From an uncultured Bulleidia sp. (GTDB lineage Bacteria; Bacillota_I; Bacilli_A; Erysipelotrichales; Erysipelotrichaceae), in the NCBI GenBank assembly GCA_947087645.1, contig CAMUDN010000006.1:22540-86539 (forward strand): DNA of 64,000 nt, read 5' to 3'. The notes below the pieces were generated by a model. That model made no database searches. It saw nothing but the letters and a program-made list of their open reading frames with translations, and had not been told where the DNA came from. Every line of letters starts with the position of its first letter. The first letter of the stretch is position 1. A program made the position numbers and the translations under genes. This document shows positions 8,266-16,676 of the stretch, piece by piece.

Positions 8266-9617
8266 TGCGTCAACAGAATATGTTACAGGGAACCATTTGG
8301 CGAGAAATATTATTCTTTTTCTTTCCTATCTTATTAGGTTATCTATTTCAACAATTATATAATACCGTCGATGCTATGGTTGTTGGTAATTTTGTCGGAA
8401 CGATTGCCCTTGGTGCCGTAGGTGGTTCAACATCTATGATTATTAATCTTATATTAGGTTTTGTGATTGGTTTAAGTACGGGTGCGACAGTTATTATTGC
8501 TCAATTTATTGGTGCAAGAGAACAACATAAAGTACAGATGACAGTTTCTACAACCATGTTGATGAATATTGTTATTGGTTTAGTAGTGATGGTTATTGGT
8601 CTTCTTTTTGCACGTAATATATTGGAATTATTATCAGTTCCAAATGAAATGATGAATGATGCTTTAACTTATTTAAGAATTTATATGCTCGGTTTTATTC
8701 CTTCTATGATTTATAATGCTGGAGCAGGTATATTAAGAGCTATAGGTGATTCTAAAAGACCATTATATTTTTTGATTGCAGCTTCAATTACGAATATTGT
8801 TTTAGACTTACTTTTAGTTGTTTATATTCCATTAGGAGTTGCTGGTGCAGCTATTGCAACAGTTTTTTCACAAGTTGTAACAGCTTTGTTAACAATATAT
8901 GCCTTTAGTGATGAAGATGAAATATATTATTTGAACTTTAAAAAAATGAGTTTTGATTTTCCACTATTTATGCGTATTATTGCAATTGGTTTACCAACAG
9001 CTATTCAAGGCTCATTATATTCATTTGCAAATTTATTTATTCAAGCAAGTGTTAATGCTTTTGGTACTATATCAGTTGCTGCTTTTACCGCTTTTGGTAA
9101 AATAGATATGTTTTTTTGGAATTTTTCCGGTTCAATGGGGGCTGCTACTTTAACATTTATAGGTCAAAATTTTGGTGCTAAACAAATGGATCGTGTTAAA
9201 AAAGGAGTTCATCAGGCATTATTTATGTTTCTTTTAGGATCTATCTTTATTTCTTTATTAGCTTTAACATTTGGTGAACAATTTTATCGTCTTTTCACAC
9301 AAGATAAAGAAGTATTAAAGGTTGGTTTGTCTATTTTATTTTTAGTTGCACCGTTTTGGAATGCTGTTTTTCTTTTTGAAATACTGTCAGCCACTTTACG
9401 AGCAATGAATATTATCGTTGTACCAATGATAGTTTCTTTGATTGGTGTTGGTGTAGTTCGTATCTTGTGGGTATTATGTTATCCTATGCATAGTGTCTTA
9501 GATACTTTAAAAGTTTATCCACTTTCATGGATGTCGACTTCTTTGTTTTTTGCTATTTATTATTTTAGTGGTTTGTGGCGTAAAAAGAAGCAACGAAAAG
9601 AATTATTAAACGAATAA
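8265..9617 (+). CDS. MATE family multidrug/Na+ efflux transporter
   Basis: A 450-residue membrane protein with about 12 membrane segments in two similar halves. It carries typical MATE motifs: 'LGYLFQQLYNTVDAMVVGNFVG' near 22-45 (read in parts), 'GLSTGATVIIAQFIGA' near 65-82, and the start of the second half 'GLPTAIQGSLYSFANLFIQ'. MATE proteins expel cationic drugs or metabolites using Na+ or H+ gradients; the substrate cannot be read from sequence. Its start overlaps the tdk stop, so expression follows tdk. A hairpin and an IS remnant lie just downstream. Confidence 0.9.
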   Translation: MRQQNMLQGTIWREILFFFFPILLGYLFQQLYNTVDAMVVGNFVGTIALGAVGGSTSMIINLILGFVIGLSTGATVIIAQFIGAREQHKVQMTVSTTMLMNIVIGLVVMVIGLLFARNILELLSVPNEMMNDALTYLRIYMLGFIPSMIYNAGAGILRAIGDSKRPLYFLIAASITNIVLDLLLVVYIPLGVAGAAIATVFSQVVTALLTIYAFSDEDEIYYLNFKKMSFDFPLFMRIIAIGLPTAIQGSLYSFANLFIQASVNAFGTISVAAFTAFGKIDMFFWNFSGSMGAATLTFIGQNFGAKQMDRVKKGVHQALFMFLLGSIFISLLALTFGEQFYRLFTQDKEVLKVGLSILFLVAPFWNAVFLFEILSATLRAMNIIVVPMIVSLIGVGVVRILWVLCYPMHSVLDTLKVYPLSWMSTSLFFAIYYFSGLWRKKKQRKELLNE

Positions 9618-9689
9618 AAAGGTTCTTAGTGAAGTGAACCCAATTTCTTGGATATTTTAATTTACTGACATGATAAGGCTTGATTCCTT

Positions 9690-9716
9690 GCCTAACAAGG
9701 GGTTAGGCCTTTTAAT
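9690..9716 (+). terminator. Probable terminator after the MATE gene (inside the IS remnant)
   Basis: GCCTAAC (9690-9696) and GTTAGGC (9702-9708) form a perfect hairpin followed by CTTTTAATTTT. It is the only terminator-like structure downstream of the tdk-MATE unit. Confidence 0.5.
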
Positions 9717-10015
9717 TTTCTTTGTATTCTTTAATCCATCGAAAGAGAAGACTATCGGTGGATAATCCCAAGTCTATTGATACGCTCATTATTGACCCAT
9801 GAAGAGGCAATACTCTAGATGATTGCTTCTTTAAATTGGATAGAGTAATCGTGATAACTATAACGTAGAATATCCAATCCATGTTTATCAACTAGCCTAA
9901 CGAGATATTTAATTTTAGATTTTTGCATTTTCCATTTTAAATGGAGCTTAAAGAATGTGGTTCCAAGTTTTCGTTTCTTGTAGATTTTAACCTTGTTTTC
10001 AAATGTAAATTTCAC
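9712..10015 (-). pseudogene. IS3-family transposase OrfA remnant, frameshifted
   Basis: The minus strand starts with GTG at 10015 and reads 'MKFTFENKVKIYKKRKLG', 'KSKIKYLVRLVDKHGLDIL' and so on. This is the helix-turn-helix start of IS3/IS150-type OrfA. The frame closes at TAG 9817-9815, but shifting by one base continues the homology: 'SVSIDLGLSTDSLLFRWIKEYKEN' (quoted in parts) up to TAA at 9714-9712. The C-terminal end of OrfA and all of OrfB are missing. It is a dead gene. The family call rests on remembered OrfA sequences. Confidence 0.75.
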
Positions 10016-10063
10016 AATAAAAATGAACCTCTTAAGTTGTTGTCCAACTTTTGGGGTTCATTT
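10016..10063 (-). terminator. IS-end hairpin that can terminate the DUF1846 transcript
   Basis: On the minus strand AAATGAACC (10063-10055) pairs with GGTTCATTT (10029-10021), with an inner AAGTTG/CAACTT helix, and runs into TTTTTATTG. The outer arm is the IS terminal repeat. It lies 20 bases past the DUF1846 stop codon, so it probably ends that transcript. Confidence 0.7.
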
Positions 10064-10082
10064 CTCTAAGAATATTTTATAA

Positions 10083-11573
10083 TTATTTACTTTTACCGTG
10101 ATAAAGTTTCTTCTGGTTGTAATATGGATCAAAAGTAACATCGACACCTAATTTACGGAAAACAGAGCTATCTTCTTCAGCTAAGATAACAGTACTATGT
10201 GCTTGACATGTTCTTAATTTAGATAATTGTTCCATTGCTTTTTTTGTTGTACTATTCTTCTTAGCAATAATTGTTAGAGCCATTAATAATTCATCAGAAT
10301 GGAGTCGTGGATTATGATTACCTAAATATTCTGTTTTTAATTTTTGAATTGGTTTAACAAATTCAGGCTGAATTAATAGAGTTTCATCATCTATTTTAGC
10401 TAGTGATTTTAAAGCATTAATAATGACAGCTGCACTTGGACCAAATAATGAAGATGTTTTTCCCGTTACAATTGTGCCATCATTTAATTCCAAAGCCATA
10501 GCTGGTGCATTTGTTTGACTTGCTTTGTTACGAGCAATAACAGCCACTTTACGATCACTTGGGGTCATAGCAATGTTATTTAGCAATAATTCTAGCTTAT
10601 TAACGGCATTATTATCAGCTTTAGCTTGTGTACGAGCAACAAGTGTTTGATAGTATCTTCTTAAGATTTCTTGCTTACTTGCTTCAATAGCTGCATCATT
10701 ATCAATGATACAAAAGCCAACCATATTAACACCCATATCAGTTGGTGAATTATAAGGACATGAGCCTTGAATTTTTATCAATAATTGTTTTAAAACAGGA
10801 AAAATCTCAATATCACGATTATAGTTTACAGCTTGTATACCATATGTTTCTAAGTGATATGGGTCAATCATATTAACATCTTCTAAGTCAGCAGTTGCTG
10901 CTTCATAAGCACGATTTACAGCATGTGTAAGAGGTAAATTCCAAACAGGGAAAGTTTCAAATTTAGCATAACCAGAACGGATATGATGTAAATTATCATG
11001 ATATAGTTGGGAAATACAAGTTGCCATTTTACCTGAACCAGGACCAGGTGCTGTAACAACAATTAAATTATGACTTGTTTGAATATAATCATTTTTACCT
11101 AATCCTTCTGCGGAAACAATTTTTTCAACATCAACAGGATAACCATCAATAGGATAGTGTAAGTAAGATGGAATACCATGTCTAGTTAGGGCTTGCCGAA
11201 AACTATCTGCTGCTGGTTGATGTTGATATTGGGTAATAACCACTGAACCAAGGTATAAGTCTAATTCGCGAAAAGCATCTATTAAGCGAAATACTTCTTG
11301 ATCATAAGTAATACCTAAATCTAAGCGTTCTTTGTTATCAGCAATATTTGCTGCATTAACAGCAATAATAATTTCAACATGATCTTTTAATTCGGTTAAT
11401 AATTTAATTTTATTGTTAGGATCATAACCAGGTAATACCCTTGAAGCATGGAAATCTTCAAACATCTTACCACCAAATTCTAAATATAATTTACCTTCAA
11501 ATTGTGAAATTCTTTCTAAAATCTTATCTTTTTGAATTTTTAGATACTTTTGTGAATCAAATGCCTTTTTCAT
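10083..11573 (-). CDS. DUF1846 domain protein, function unknown
   Basis: A 496-residue cytoplasmic protein matching the uniform DUF1846 (PF08903) family of gut Firmicutes and Actinobacteria. Recognisable pieces are the start 'MKKAFDSQKYLKIQ', 'LYLEFGGKMFEDFHASRVLPGYDP', 'VVTAPGPGSGKMATCISQLYHD' (P-loop-like GPGSGKMAT), and 'NNAVNKLELLLNN' (read in parts). A P-loop-like segment suggests nucleotide binding, but no reaction is known for the family. I chose ATG 11573, with GGAGG seven bases ahead, over an upstream in-frame extension that would overlap the divergent pepF. Alone in its unit. Confidence 0.88.
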   Translation of the reverse strand: MKKAFDSQKYLKIQKDKILERISQFEGKLYLEFGGKMFEDFHASRVLPGYDPNNKIKLLTELKDHVEIIIAVNAANIADNKERLDLGITYDQEVFRLIDAFRELDLYLGSVVITQYQHQPAADSFRQALTRHGIPSYLHYPIDGYPVDVEKIVSAEGLGKNDYIQTSHNLIVVTAPGPGSGKMATCISQLYHDNLHHIRSGYAKFETFPVWNLPLTHAVNRAYEAATADLEDVNMIDPYHLETYGIQAVNYNRDIEIFPVLKQLLIKIQGSCPYNSPTDMGVNMVGFCIIDNDAAIEASKQEILRRYYQTLVARTQAKADNNAVNKLELLLNNIAMTPSDRKVAVIARNKASQTNAPAMALELNDGTIVTGKTSSLFGPSAAVIINALKSLAKIDDETLLIQPEFVKPIQKLKTEYLGNHNPRLHSDELLMALTIIAKKNSTTKKAMEQLSKLRTCQAHSTVILAEEDSSVFRKLGVDVTFDPYYNQKKLYHGKSK

Positions 11574-11592
11574 TTTTAAACCTCCAGCAAAT

Positions 11593-11601
11593 ATGATAAC
11601 A
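11593..11601 (-). promoter_or_regulatory. Extended -10 for the DUF1846 gene
   Basis: Minus strand TGTTATCAT (11601-11593) fits TGnTATAAT with one mismatch and lies about 20 bases before the start codon. The -35 is unclear. Confidence 0.4.
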
Positions 11602-11618
11602 TAAAAGTTCAAAAAATC

Positions 11619-11627
11619 TGTTAAAAT
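11619..11627 (+). promoter_or_regulatory. Extended -10 for pepF
   Basis: TGTTAAAAT fits the extended -10 form and lies 14 bases before GAGG and 26 before the pepF start. The -35 is unclear. Confidence 0.45.
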
Positions 11628-11653
11628 TAAATAGTAAAATGAGGTAAGTGAAG

Positions 11654-13438
11654 ATGGATCGTAAAGCAATAGCAATTGAAGACAAATGGGATTTAAGTAC
11701 TTTATTTGTAAATGATGAAGCCTTTGAAGAGGCTTTGCAATTAACGCAAAGTAAATTAGCATTACTGACAGAATATGTTGGTAAATTAAAAGATGCTACG
11801 GAATTAAAAAAGTATTTTGATTTATATTATCAATTAGAAACAGAACTAGAAAATGTATTTACATATGCATCATTGCGTGAAAGTGAAGATACAAGAGATG
11901 CTAAAGCTAGTGATATGTATGCACGAGCATATAGTTTGTATGTTGAAATGATGAATAATATTGCTTATGTACAACCAGAATTATTATCTTTGCATAAGCA
12001 AGAATTAACTGCTCTTTTAAATGATGATCAGTTAAAAGATTATCAATTCATTCTGTATAAAATGATACGAGAAAAAGAACATACACTAAGTGAAAAAGAA
12101 GAAAGTATCTTAGCTTCTTTACAAGAAGTACTTGATGCATCAGCAAAGATAAGTGCAAAGATTATGGATGCTGATATGCAATTTTCAGATATTGCTGATG
12201 AAAATGGGAAGTTACATGCTTTAAATTCATCTAATTATATTCTTTTACAGATGTCACAAGATCGAACTTTGCGTAAAAATGCTTTTCATGCTTTTTATAA
12301 AGTATATAAACAATTTAATAACACTTTAGCAGCAACTTATAGTACATGTGTAAATAATGCGACTAAGCAAGCACAATTACGTCATTTTGAAAGTTCATTG
12401 CAAGCTTCATTATATAGTGATGCTATACCCCAAACAGTTTATGATCAATTAATTACAACGATTCATAAATATATGCCTTTAATGCATCGATATGTTGCTT
12501 TGCGTAAAAAAATTTTAGGACTTGATGAGTTACATTATTATGACTTATATACACCTCTTAGTGATTTAGAAATGCACTATGATCTTAAAGAAGCTAAACA
12601 AATGGTAATAGATGCTGTTCAACCGATGGGTAAAGATTATCAAGATATTGTCCGACAAGCGTTTAAGGATCGTTGGATGGATGCTTATCCAAATGATGGT
12701 AAACATTCAGGTGCTTTTTCTAGTGGCACACGAACATCTAATCCGTTTATTTTAACTAATTTTACTGGTACATTAGATGCTGTAAGTACGATAGCTCATG
12801 AAATGGGTCATTCAATGCATACCTATTTTACAAGTCATAATCAAAAACAGCCTTATGCTAATTATTCTTTATTTATTGCTGAAGTGGCATCAACCGTAAA
12901 TGAGAATTTGTTAATTGAACAATTACTAGCAAAAGAAAAAGATCCTAAAAAACGTCTTCACTTATTAAATCAATATTTAGAAGGTTTTAAAGGGACGATC
13001 TATCGTCAGACAATGTTTGCTGAATTTGAAAAAGAAGCACATGCAAATCGTGAAAAAGGTCAGGCTTTAACAACGGTCTATTTAAATGATTTATATGCTA
13101 GATTGATAAAAGAATATTTTGGTGATGAATTAGTATTTGATTCTGAAGTTCAATATGAATGGTCGCGTATTCCTCATTTTTATCGTCCTTTCTATGTATA
13201 TGTTTATGCAACAGGTTATAGTGCGGCAGTAGCTATATCAGAAAAATTACGTTCAGGTAAGCTTGAAGATAAAGAAAATTATCGTCGTTTTTTGAGTGTT
13301 GGTTCATCTGTTTATCCATTAGAAGCATTAAAAATAGGTGGTGTTGATTTAACTACCAGTGAGCCAATATGTTTAGCATTAGAGAAATTTAAGCAGATCC
13401 TTGAAGAAGCTGAAAGAATTGTAGATCAATTAAATTAA
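11654..13438 (+). CDS. pepF: Oligoendopeptidase F
   Basis: Zinc metallopeptidase (M3 family) that cuts intracellular oligopeptides. The 594-residue protein has the long helical N-terminal region ending in the catalytic domain with zinc motif HEMGH (His382, Glu383, His386), preceded by 'SGTRTSNPFILTNFTG', and the downstream glutamate ligand in 'YSLFIAEVASTVNE'. Length is typical of PepF. The ATG at 11654 lies 9 bases after GAGG; a GTG at 11648 is in frame but too close to the ribosome site. Divergent from the DUF1846 gene. Confidence 0.95.
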   Translation: MDRKAIAIEDKWDLSTLFVNDEAFEEALQLTQSKLALLTEYVGKLKDATELKKYFDLYYQLETELENVFTYASLRESEDTRDAKASDMYARAYSLYVEMMNNIAYVQPELLSLHKQELTALLNDDQLKDYQFILYKMIREKEHTLSEKEESILASLQEVLDASAKISAKIMDADMQFSDIADENGKLHALNSSNYILLQMSQDRTLRKNAFHAFYKVYKQFNNTLAATYSTCVNNATKQAQLRHFESSLQASLYSDAIPQTVYDQLITTIHKYMPLMHRYVALRKKILGLDELHYYDLYTPLSDLEMHYDLKEAKQMVIDAVQPMGKDYQDIVRQAFKDRWMDAYPNDGKHSGAFSSGTRTSNPFILTNFTGTLDAVSTIAHEMGHSMHTYFTSHNQKQPYANYSLFIAEVASTVNENLLIEQLLAKEKDPKKRLHLLNQYLEGFKGTIYRQTMFAEFEKEAHANREKGQALTTVYLNDLYARLIKEYFGDELVFDSEVQYEWSRIPHFYRPFYVYVYATGYSAAVAISEKLRSGKLEDKENYRRFLSVGSSVYPLEALKIGGVDLTTSEPICLALEKFKQILEEAERIVDQLN

Positions 13439-13466
13439 TTATGCCAAAATGTATTATTATATAAGT

Positions 13467-13494
13467 AGTAATCAAATCTAAATATTTGATTACT
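13467..13494. promoter_or_regulatory. Perfect inverted repeat before the 616-aa membrane protein gene
   Basis: AGTAATCAAAT and ATTTGATTACT (11-bp arms) flank CTAAAT. It ends 5 bases before GAGGAG of the next gene. No T run follows on the plus strand, so an operator or 5' mRNA hairpin is likelier than a terminator. Confidence 0.45.
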
Positions 13495-13510
13495 AATAGA
13501 GGAGTGTTTT

Positions 13511-15361
13511 ATGAATGAAAATTTATTAGAACCACTAAAATTTTATAATGATAATTTACAAAAAACTTATGCTAATAATGTCGCTTCTTTTTTTGATGAA
13601 TTAGTTAAGAAATCAGGTATTGATGTTTCTTTAAACAGAGAAACAGTTAAACAATATAATGAAAAAATCACGGTTATTCAGCAAGATGTAAAAAAAATTA
13701 ATAAATATAATATTTTAAAAGCTTTTCTTTATGTAGTAGGCATAGTTGCATGTATTGTAATTATGAAGTTTATTTATGATATATATCACCATACGGGTGT
13801 TTTATGGAAGAATATTTTTTATGTATTATCAGCAATGTTGATAATTATATTAATTGTTATTTACATTAGAAATAAATTGAATCCTTTAGTAAATAATTTG
13901 AAATCTTCTAATATAAAATTAACCAAAGAAGCAGATGATTTGAAAAATAAAGCTTATGAACAAATGCAAGCATTAAATATATTATATGATTCAGATGATA
14001 CAAGACAGTTGATTTTGAAAGTTTTACCAGATATTAATTTAGATAAATATTTTAATATGAAAAGGTTTGATTATTTAAATCATAAATATAATTTGCAAGA
14101 AAATGATGATGACTTAGACAATAGTTCTTTGCATGTTTTAACGGGTGATATTGTTGGTAATCCATATGTTATTATTAAAAGCCTAAATCATAAATTAGGA
14201 ACTTATACTTATACAGGTGAATTAGTTATCTATTGGGAAACACATTCATATGAAAATGGTAAACGTGTAACGCATCATCATTCACAAACCTTATATGCTA
14301 GTTTAGATAAACCAAAGCCTTATTATAATTCATATACAACGATGATTTATGGTAATGAAGCAGCCGCTGATCTATCTTTTTCACGAAAAGGTGATCATAT
14401 TGAAAAATTAAGTGCGAAAAAAAGAGAAAAAATAGTTAAAGAAGGTTCACGTAAAATTAACCAATATGCTAAGAATGCGATTAAAAATGGTGGCTCATTT
14501 ACACCGTTAGGAAATGATGAATTTGATTGTTTGTTTGGAGCGTTAGATCGTGATAATGAAACACAGTTTCGGCTTTTATTTACACCATTGGCACAAAAAA
14601 ATTTATTGGATATTATGAAATTTGGTCCTTATGGTGATGATTTTACTTTTATTAAAGAACAAAAAATAAATAAAATATCAGGTGAAAATTCCATTAATTG
14701 GGATCTAGATACTTCCGTCGAACGGTTTTATAATTATGATATAGATGCAGCTCGTGATTTTTTTATTCGTTTTAATATACAATACTTTGATCATTTCTTT
14801 TTTCAAATAGCCCCTATCTTATCTATTCCTTTATATCAGCAATATAAAACAAGTGAATATATTTATCAGCATGACTATGTACGTAATTATACAAGTTATC
14901 AAGCAGAAGTTATGGCTAATAAATTAGGCAGTGATAGTTTTGCTCATGAAAGTTCTAAGACACCAGTAATTTTAAAAACTTCGTTAAATAAGAAAGATGG
15001 GTATACAGATGTTGTCAATGTATCAGCTTTCTCTTATGATACTATAGATCGTATAACATATATTCCGGTTTTTGGTAATGATGGTCGTTATCATGATGTG
15101 CCAGTTAAGTGGGTGGAATATATACCACTTAGAAAAGATTCTTTCATGAAATTAAAAGCCATAGACTTAAAAGATCATGAATTTAGTGATGATTTTATGA
15201 GGAATGAGAAAAGTGCTTATATACATGATCATATGAGATATGATTATAGTTATGTAAATGGTATGTTTGCAATTAAAATTGATAAAGATCAATGTAGTGA
15301 TGATATTGATTTAGAAATGAATAAATTATTACATAATTTTAAAGAAAAGGAGCGTAATTAA
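13511..15361 (+). CDS. Uncharacterised membrane protein paired with LemA
   Basis: A 616-residue protein whose role I do not know. Residues 1-68 are hydrophilic and helical, two membrane segments follow (about 71-90 and 101-119), then a helical stretch (125-150) and a large mixed soluble domain of about 460 residues with 'LGTYTYTGELVIYWE' and 'RVTHHHSQTLYASL'. The two-helix start and LemA neighbour recall DUF3137-type and mycoplasma MAG1210-type proteins; that resemblance is from memory and unverified. RBS GAGGAG. The stop codon is one base before the ATG of the LemA gene. Probably a two-subunit membrane-associated complex. Confidence 0.75.
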   Translation: MNENLLEPLKFYNDNLQKTYANNVASFFDELVKKSGIDVSLNRETVKQYNEKITVIQQDVKKINKYNILKAFLYVVGIVACIVIMKFIYDIYHHTGVLWKNIFYVLSAMLIIILIVIYIRNKLNPLVNNLKSSNIKLTKEADDLKNKAYEQMQALNILYDSDDTRQLILKVLPDINLDKYFNMKRFDYLNHKYNLQENDDDLDNSSLHVLTGDIVGNPYVIIKSLNHKLGTYTYTGELVIYWETHSYENGKRVTHHHSQTLYASLDKPKPYYNSYTTMIYGNEAAADLSFSRKGDHIEKLSAKKREKIVKEGSRKINQYAKNAIKNGGSFTPLGNDEFDCLFGALDRDNETQFRLLFTPLAQKNLLDIMKFGPYGDDFTFIKEQKINKISGENSINWDLDTSVERFYNYDIDAARDFFIRFNIQYFDHFFFQIAPILSIPLYQQYKTSEYIYQHDYVRNYTSYQAEVMANKLGSDSFAHESSKTPVILKTSLNKKDGYTDVVNVSAFSYDTIDRITYIPVFGNDGRYHDVPVKWVEYIPLRKDSFMKLKAIDLKDHEFSDDFMRNEKSAYIHDHMRYDYSYVNGMFAIKIDKDQCSDDIDLEMNKLLHNFKEKERN

Positions 15362-15362
15362 A

Positions 15363-16109
15363 ATGGCTAATGAATTAGATGAACAAAGAGATGAAGGTTT
15401 AAAAGAAGGACGTAAAATAGAGGTTATTAATAAGACTTTACCAGTGACAATTGGTATTGAAAGTACATTATTTACCGTATTGATTTGGTTGATACCAATT
15501 GTTATCGGTATGGTTGTTGTCTTGTTAATGATTAATAATAATGACCTTTTGGCAGTTATTTTAGGTATTGTAATAGCTTTCATGCCAGGTATTTTATTTT
15601 CTATTGCAAAAGTGAATGCTGCTAATTATTTGTTACAATTGCAACAAAAATTACAACATGATGCATCACAAATCGATAATTATCTTGAACAAAGAGTTAT
15701 TATTTTAAAAAATGCAGCTAAATTATTAGAAAAAGGTATGCATTTAGATCAAGATACTTTTACTAAAATAGCTGAATTAAGAAGTGGAAATATTAAAAGC
15801 GACATTGAGCGTAATGATGCAGCTCAAAATATTGATAAAATAGCACATGATATTAATGTTGCTTTTGAAAATTATCCAGATCTTAAAGCACATCACGAAA
15901 TTGAGGATGTGATGCAACAAAATTCTTATCTACAAAGAGAAATTACGGCTGCAAGAGAAGTATATAATGATACTGTATTAACTTGGAATAAAGAAATATA
16001 TGAATGGCCAGTTAAAAAGATAGTAGCTGCTAAAAAAGGTTATACAACAAGAATTCCTTTTGCGACATCAGATGAAATTAAACACCAAGCAAGTGAAGTA
16101 TTTTTTTAA
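15363..16109 (+). CDS. LemA family membrane protein
   Basis: A 248-residue LemA-like protein. Two membrane segments lie at about 34-57 and 61-83; LemA proper usually has one. The helical LemA bundle follows: 'QLQQKLQHDASQIDNYLEQR', 'FENYPDLKAH', 'REITAAREVYNDTVLTWNKEI' and 'EWPVKKIVAAKKGY' (quoted in parts) are all family landmarks in order. LemA proteins sit at the membrane; their function is not settled. RBS AAAGGAG is at the end of the 616-aa gene, one base separates the two genes, and a strong terminator closes the pair. Confidence 0.85.
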   Translation: MANELDEQRDEGLKEGRKIEVINKTLPVTIGIESTLFTVLIWLIPIVIGMVVVLLMINNNDLLAVILGIVIAFMPGILFSIAKVNAANYLLQLQQKLQHDASQIDNYLEQRVIILKNAAKLLEKGMHLDQDTFTKIAELRSGNIKSDIERNDAAQNIDKIAHDINVAFENYPDLKAHHEIEDVMQQNSYLQREITAAREVYNDTVLTWNKEIYEWPVKKIVAAKKGYTTRIPFATSDEIKHQASEVFF

Positions 16110-16115
16110 AAAAGT

Positions 16116-16166
16116 ATACCAATTTCTTTTTGAAAATTAGATTGATAAAAGAAATTGGTATTTCTT
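16116..16166 (+). terminator. Terminator after the LemA gene
   Basis: ATACCAATTTCTTTT (16116-16130) pairs perfectly with AAAAGAAATTGGTAT (16147-16161), followed by TTCTT. From 16167 to 16393 I see only AT-rich DNA without a convincing gene or RNA. Confidence 0.82.
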
Positions 16167-16393
16167 ATTATGATATGTGATATATTTATGACTCAATAGA
16201 ATTACAAGCATTATCATGTATAACTTGTAAATAATACAATTTAATAGTTAGATAAATGTAAAAAAGATGAGATATGGTTTGTAAGTACGATATTCTATAT
16301 AATATATAAGAAATACATAATTTATAAGATAGATATTAATGATAAAAAGAAATCGAAAAAGTAATTTTGAACGTAAAAAATAAATTTTTCTTT

Positions 16394-16399
16394 TATACT
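16394..16399 (+). promoter_or_regulatory. -10 box placed for a leaderless transcript
   Basis: TATACT lies 6 bases before ATG 16406, so transcription would start on the A of the start codon. No Shine-Dalgarno sequence is present. The -35 is weak (TTGAAC at 16367 is too far away). Confidence 0.5.
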
Positions 16400-16405
16400 T
16401 AAAGT

Positions 16406-16666
16406 ATGATTATGAAAAAAGTCTTATTATCACAAATTTATTTTCAATATAAGCCGAATGAGGAATTAAAAAGATCACTGATACAAAGAGGAATGGCAAT
16501 TCCTGTTTCTGTTAATGAAGTTGATAATGGTTATATCTGTTTGGATGGTAACCAACGTTTAACTTGTTTAGCACAAATGGGTGAAAAAGAAGTTCTTGTT
16601 TGTATTGAAAATAATTTTAAGAAATCTGGTAGTTCCTTTTGGGGGCATACACAAAATCACCATTAG
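16406..16666 (+). CDS. Free-standing ParB N-domain-like small protein
   Basis: An 86-residue protein. Its middle resembles the ParB/Srx N-terminal fold: an initial strand with a helix ('VLLSQIYFQYKPNEELKRSL'), 'GMAIPVSVNEVDNGYICLDG', and 'LDGNQRLTCLAQMG' (46-59) in the place of the ParB GxRR/DGxHR nucleotide-binding loop. There is no DNA-binding HTH or dimer domain. Function unknown; it might bind a nucleotide or regulate rluB, which starts 10 bases after its stop. The start is by position: the -10 is six bases upstream and there is no ribosome site. A second start at 16412 is possible. Confidence 0.6.
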   Translation: MIMKKVLLSQIYFQYKPNEELKRSLIQRGMAIPVSVNEVDNGYICLDGNQRLTCLAQMGEKEVLVCIENNFKKSGSSFWGHTQNHH

Positions 16667-16676
16667 AAGGAGAAAT

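Larger units (their letters stand above)
9635..10060 (-). mobile_element. Internally deleted IS3-family (IS150-group-like) element remnant
   Basis: About 426 bp bounded by imperfect terminal inverted repeats: TGAACCCAATTTCTTGGATA at the left (9635-9654) and, read on the minus strand from 10060, TGAACCCCAAAAGTTGGACA. Inside is a broken orfA; the larger orfB (DDE integrase) is gone. No target duplication is visible at the two junctions. The element sits between the MATE and DUF1846 genes and cannot transpose by itself. Confidence 0.75.

Noticed and set aside
9625..10070. Target-site duplication flanking the IS remnant
   Set aside because: The bases outside the two inverted repeats (GAAG and TTTC) are not direct repeats, so no duplication can be claimed.
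11574..11762. N-terminal extension of the DUF1846 gene to 559 residues
   Set aside because: The extra residues are unlike the family, overlap the divergent pepF start and lie upstream of a perfect GGAGG site before ATG 11573.
16167..16393. Small RNA gene in the gap before the ParB-like gene
   Set aside because: No hairpin with a T run, no conserved-looking GC-richer core and no clear promoter except the one at the gene start.
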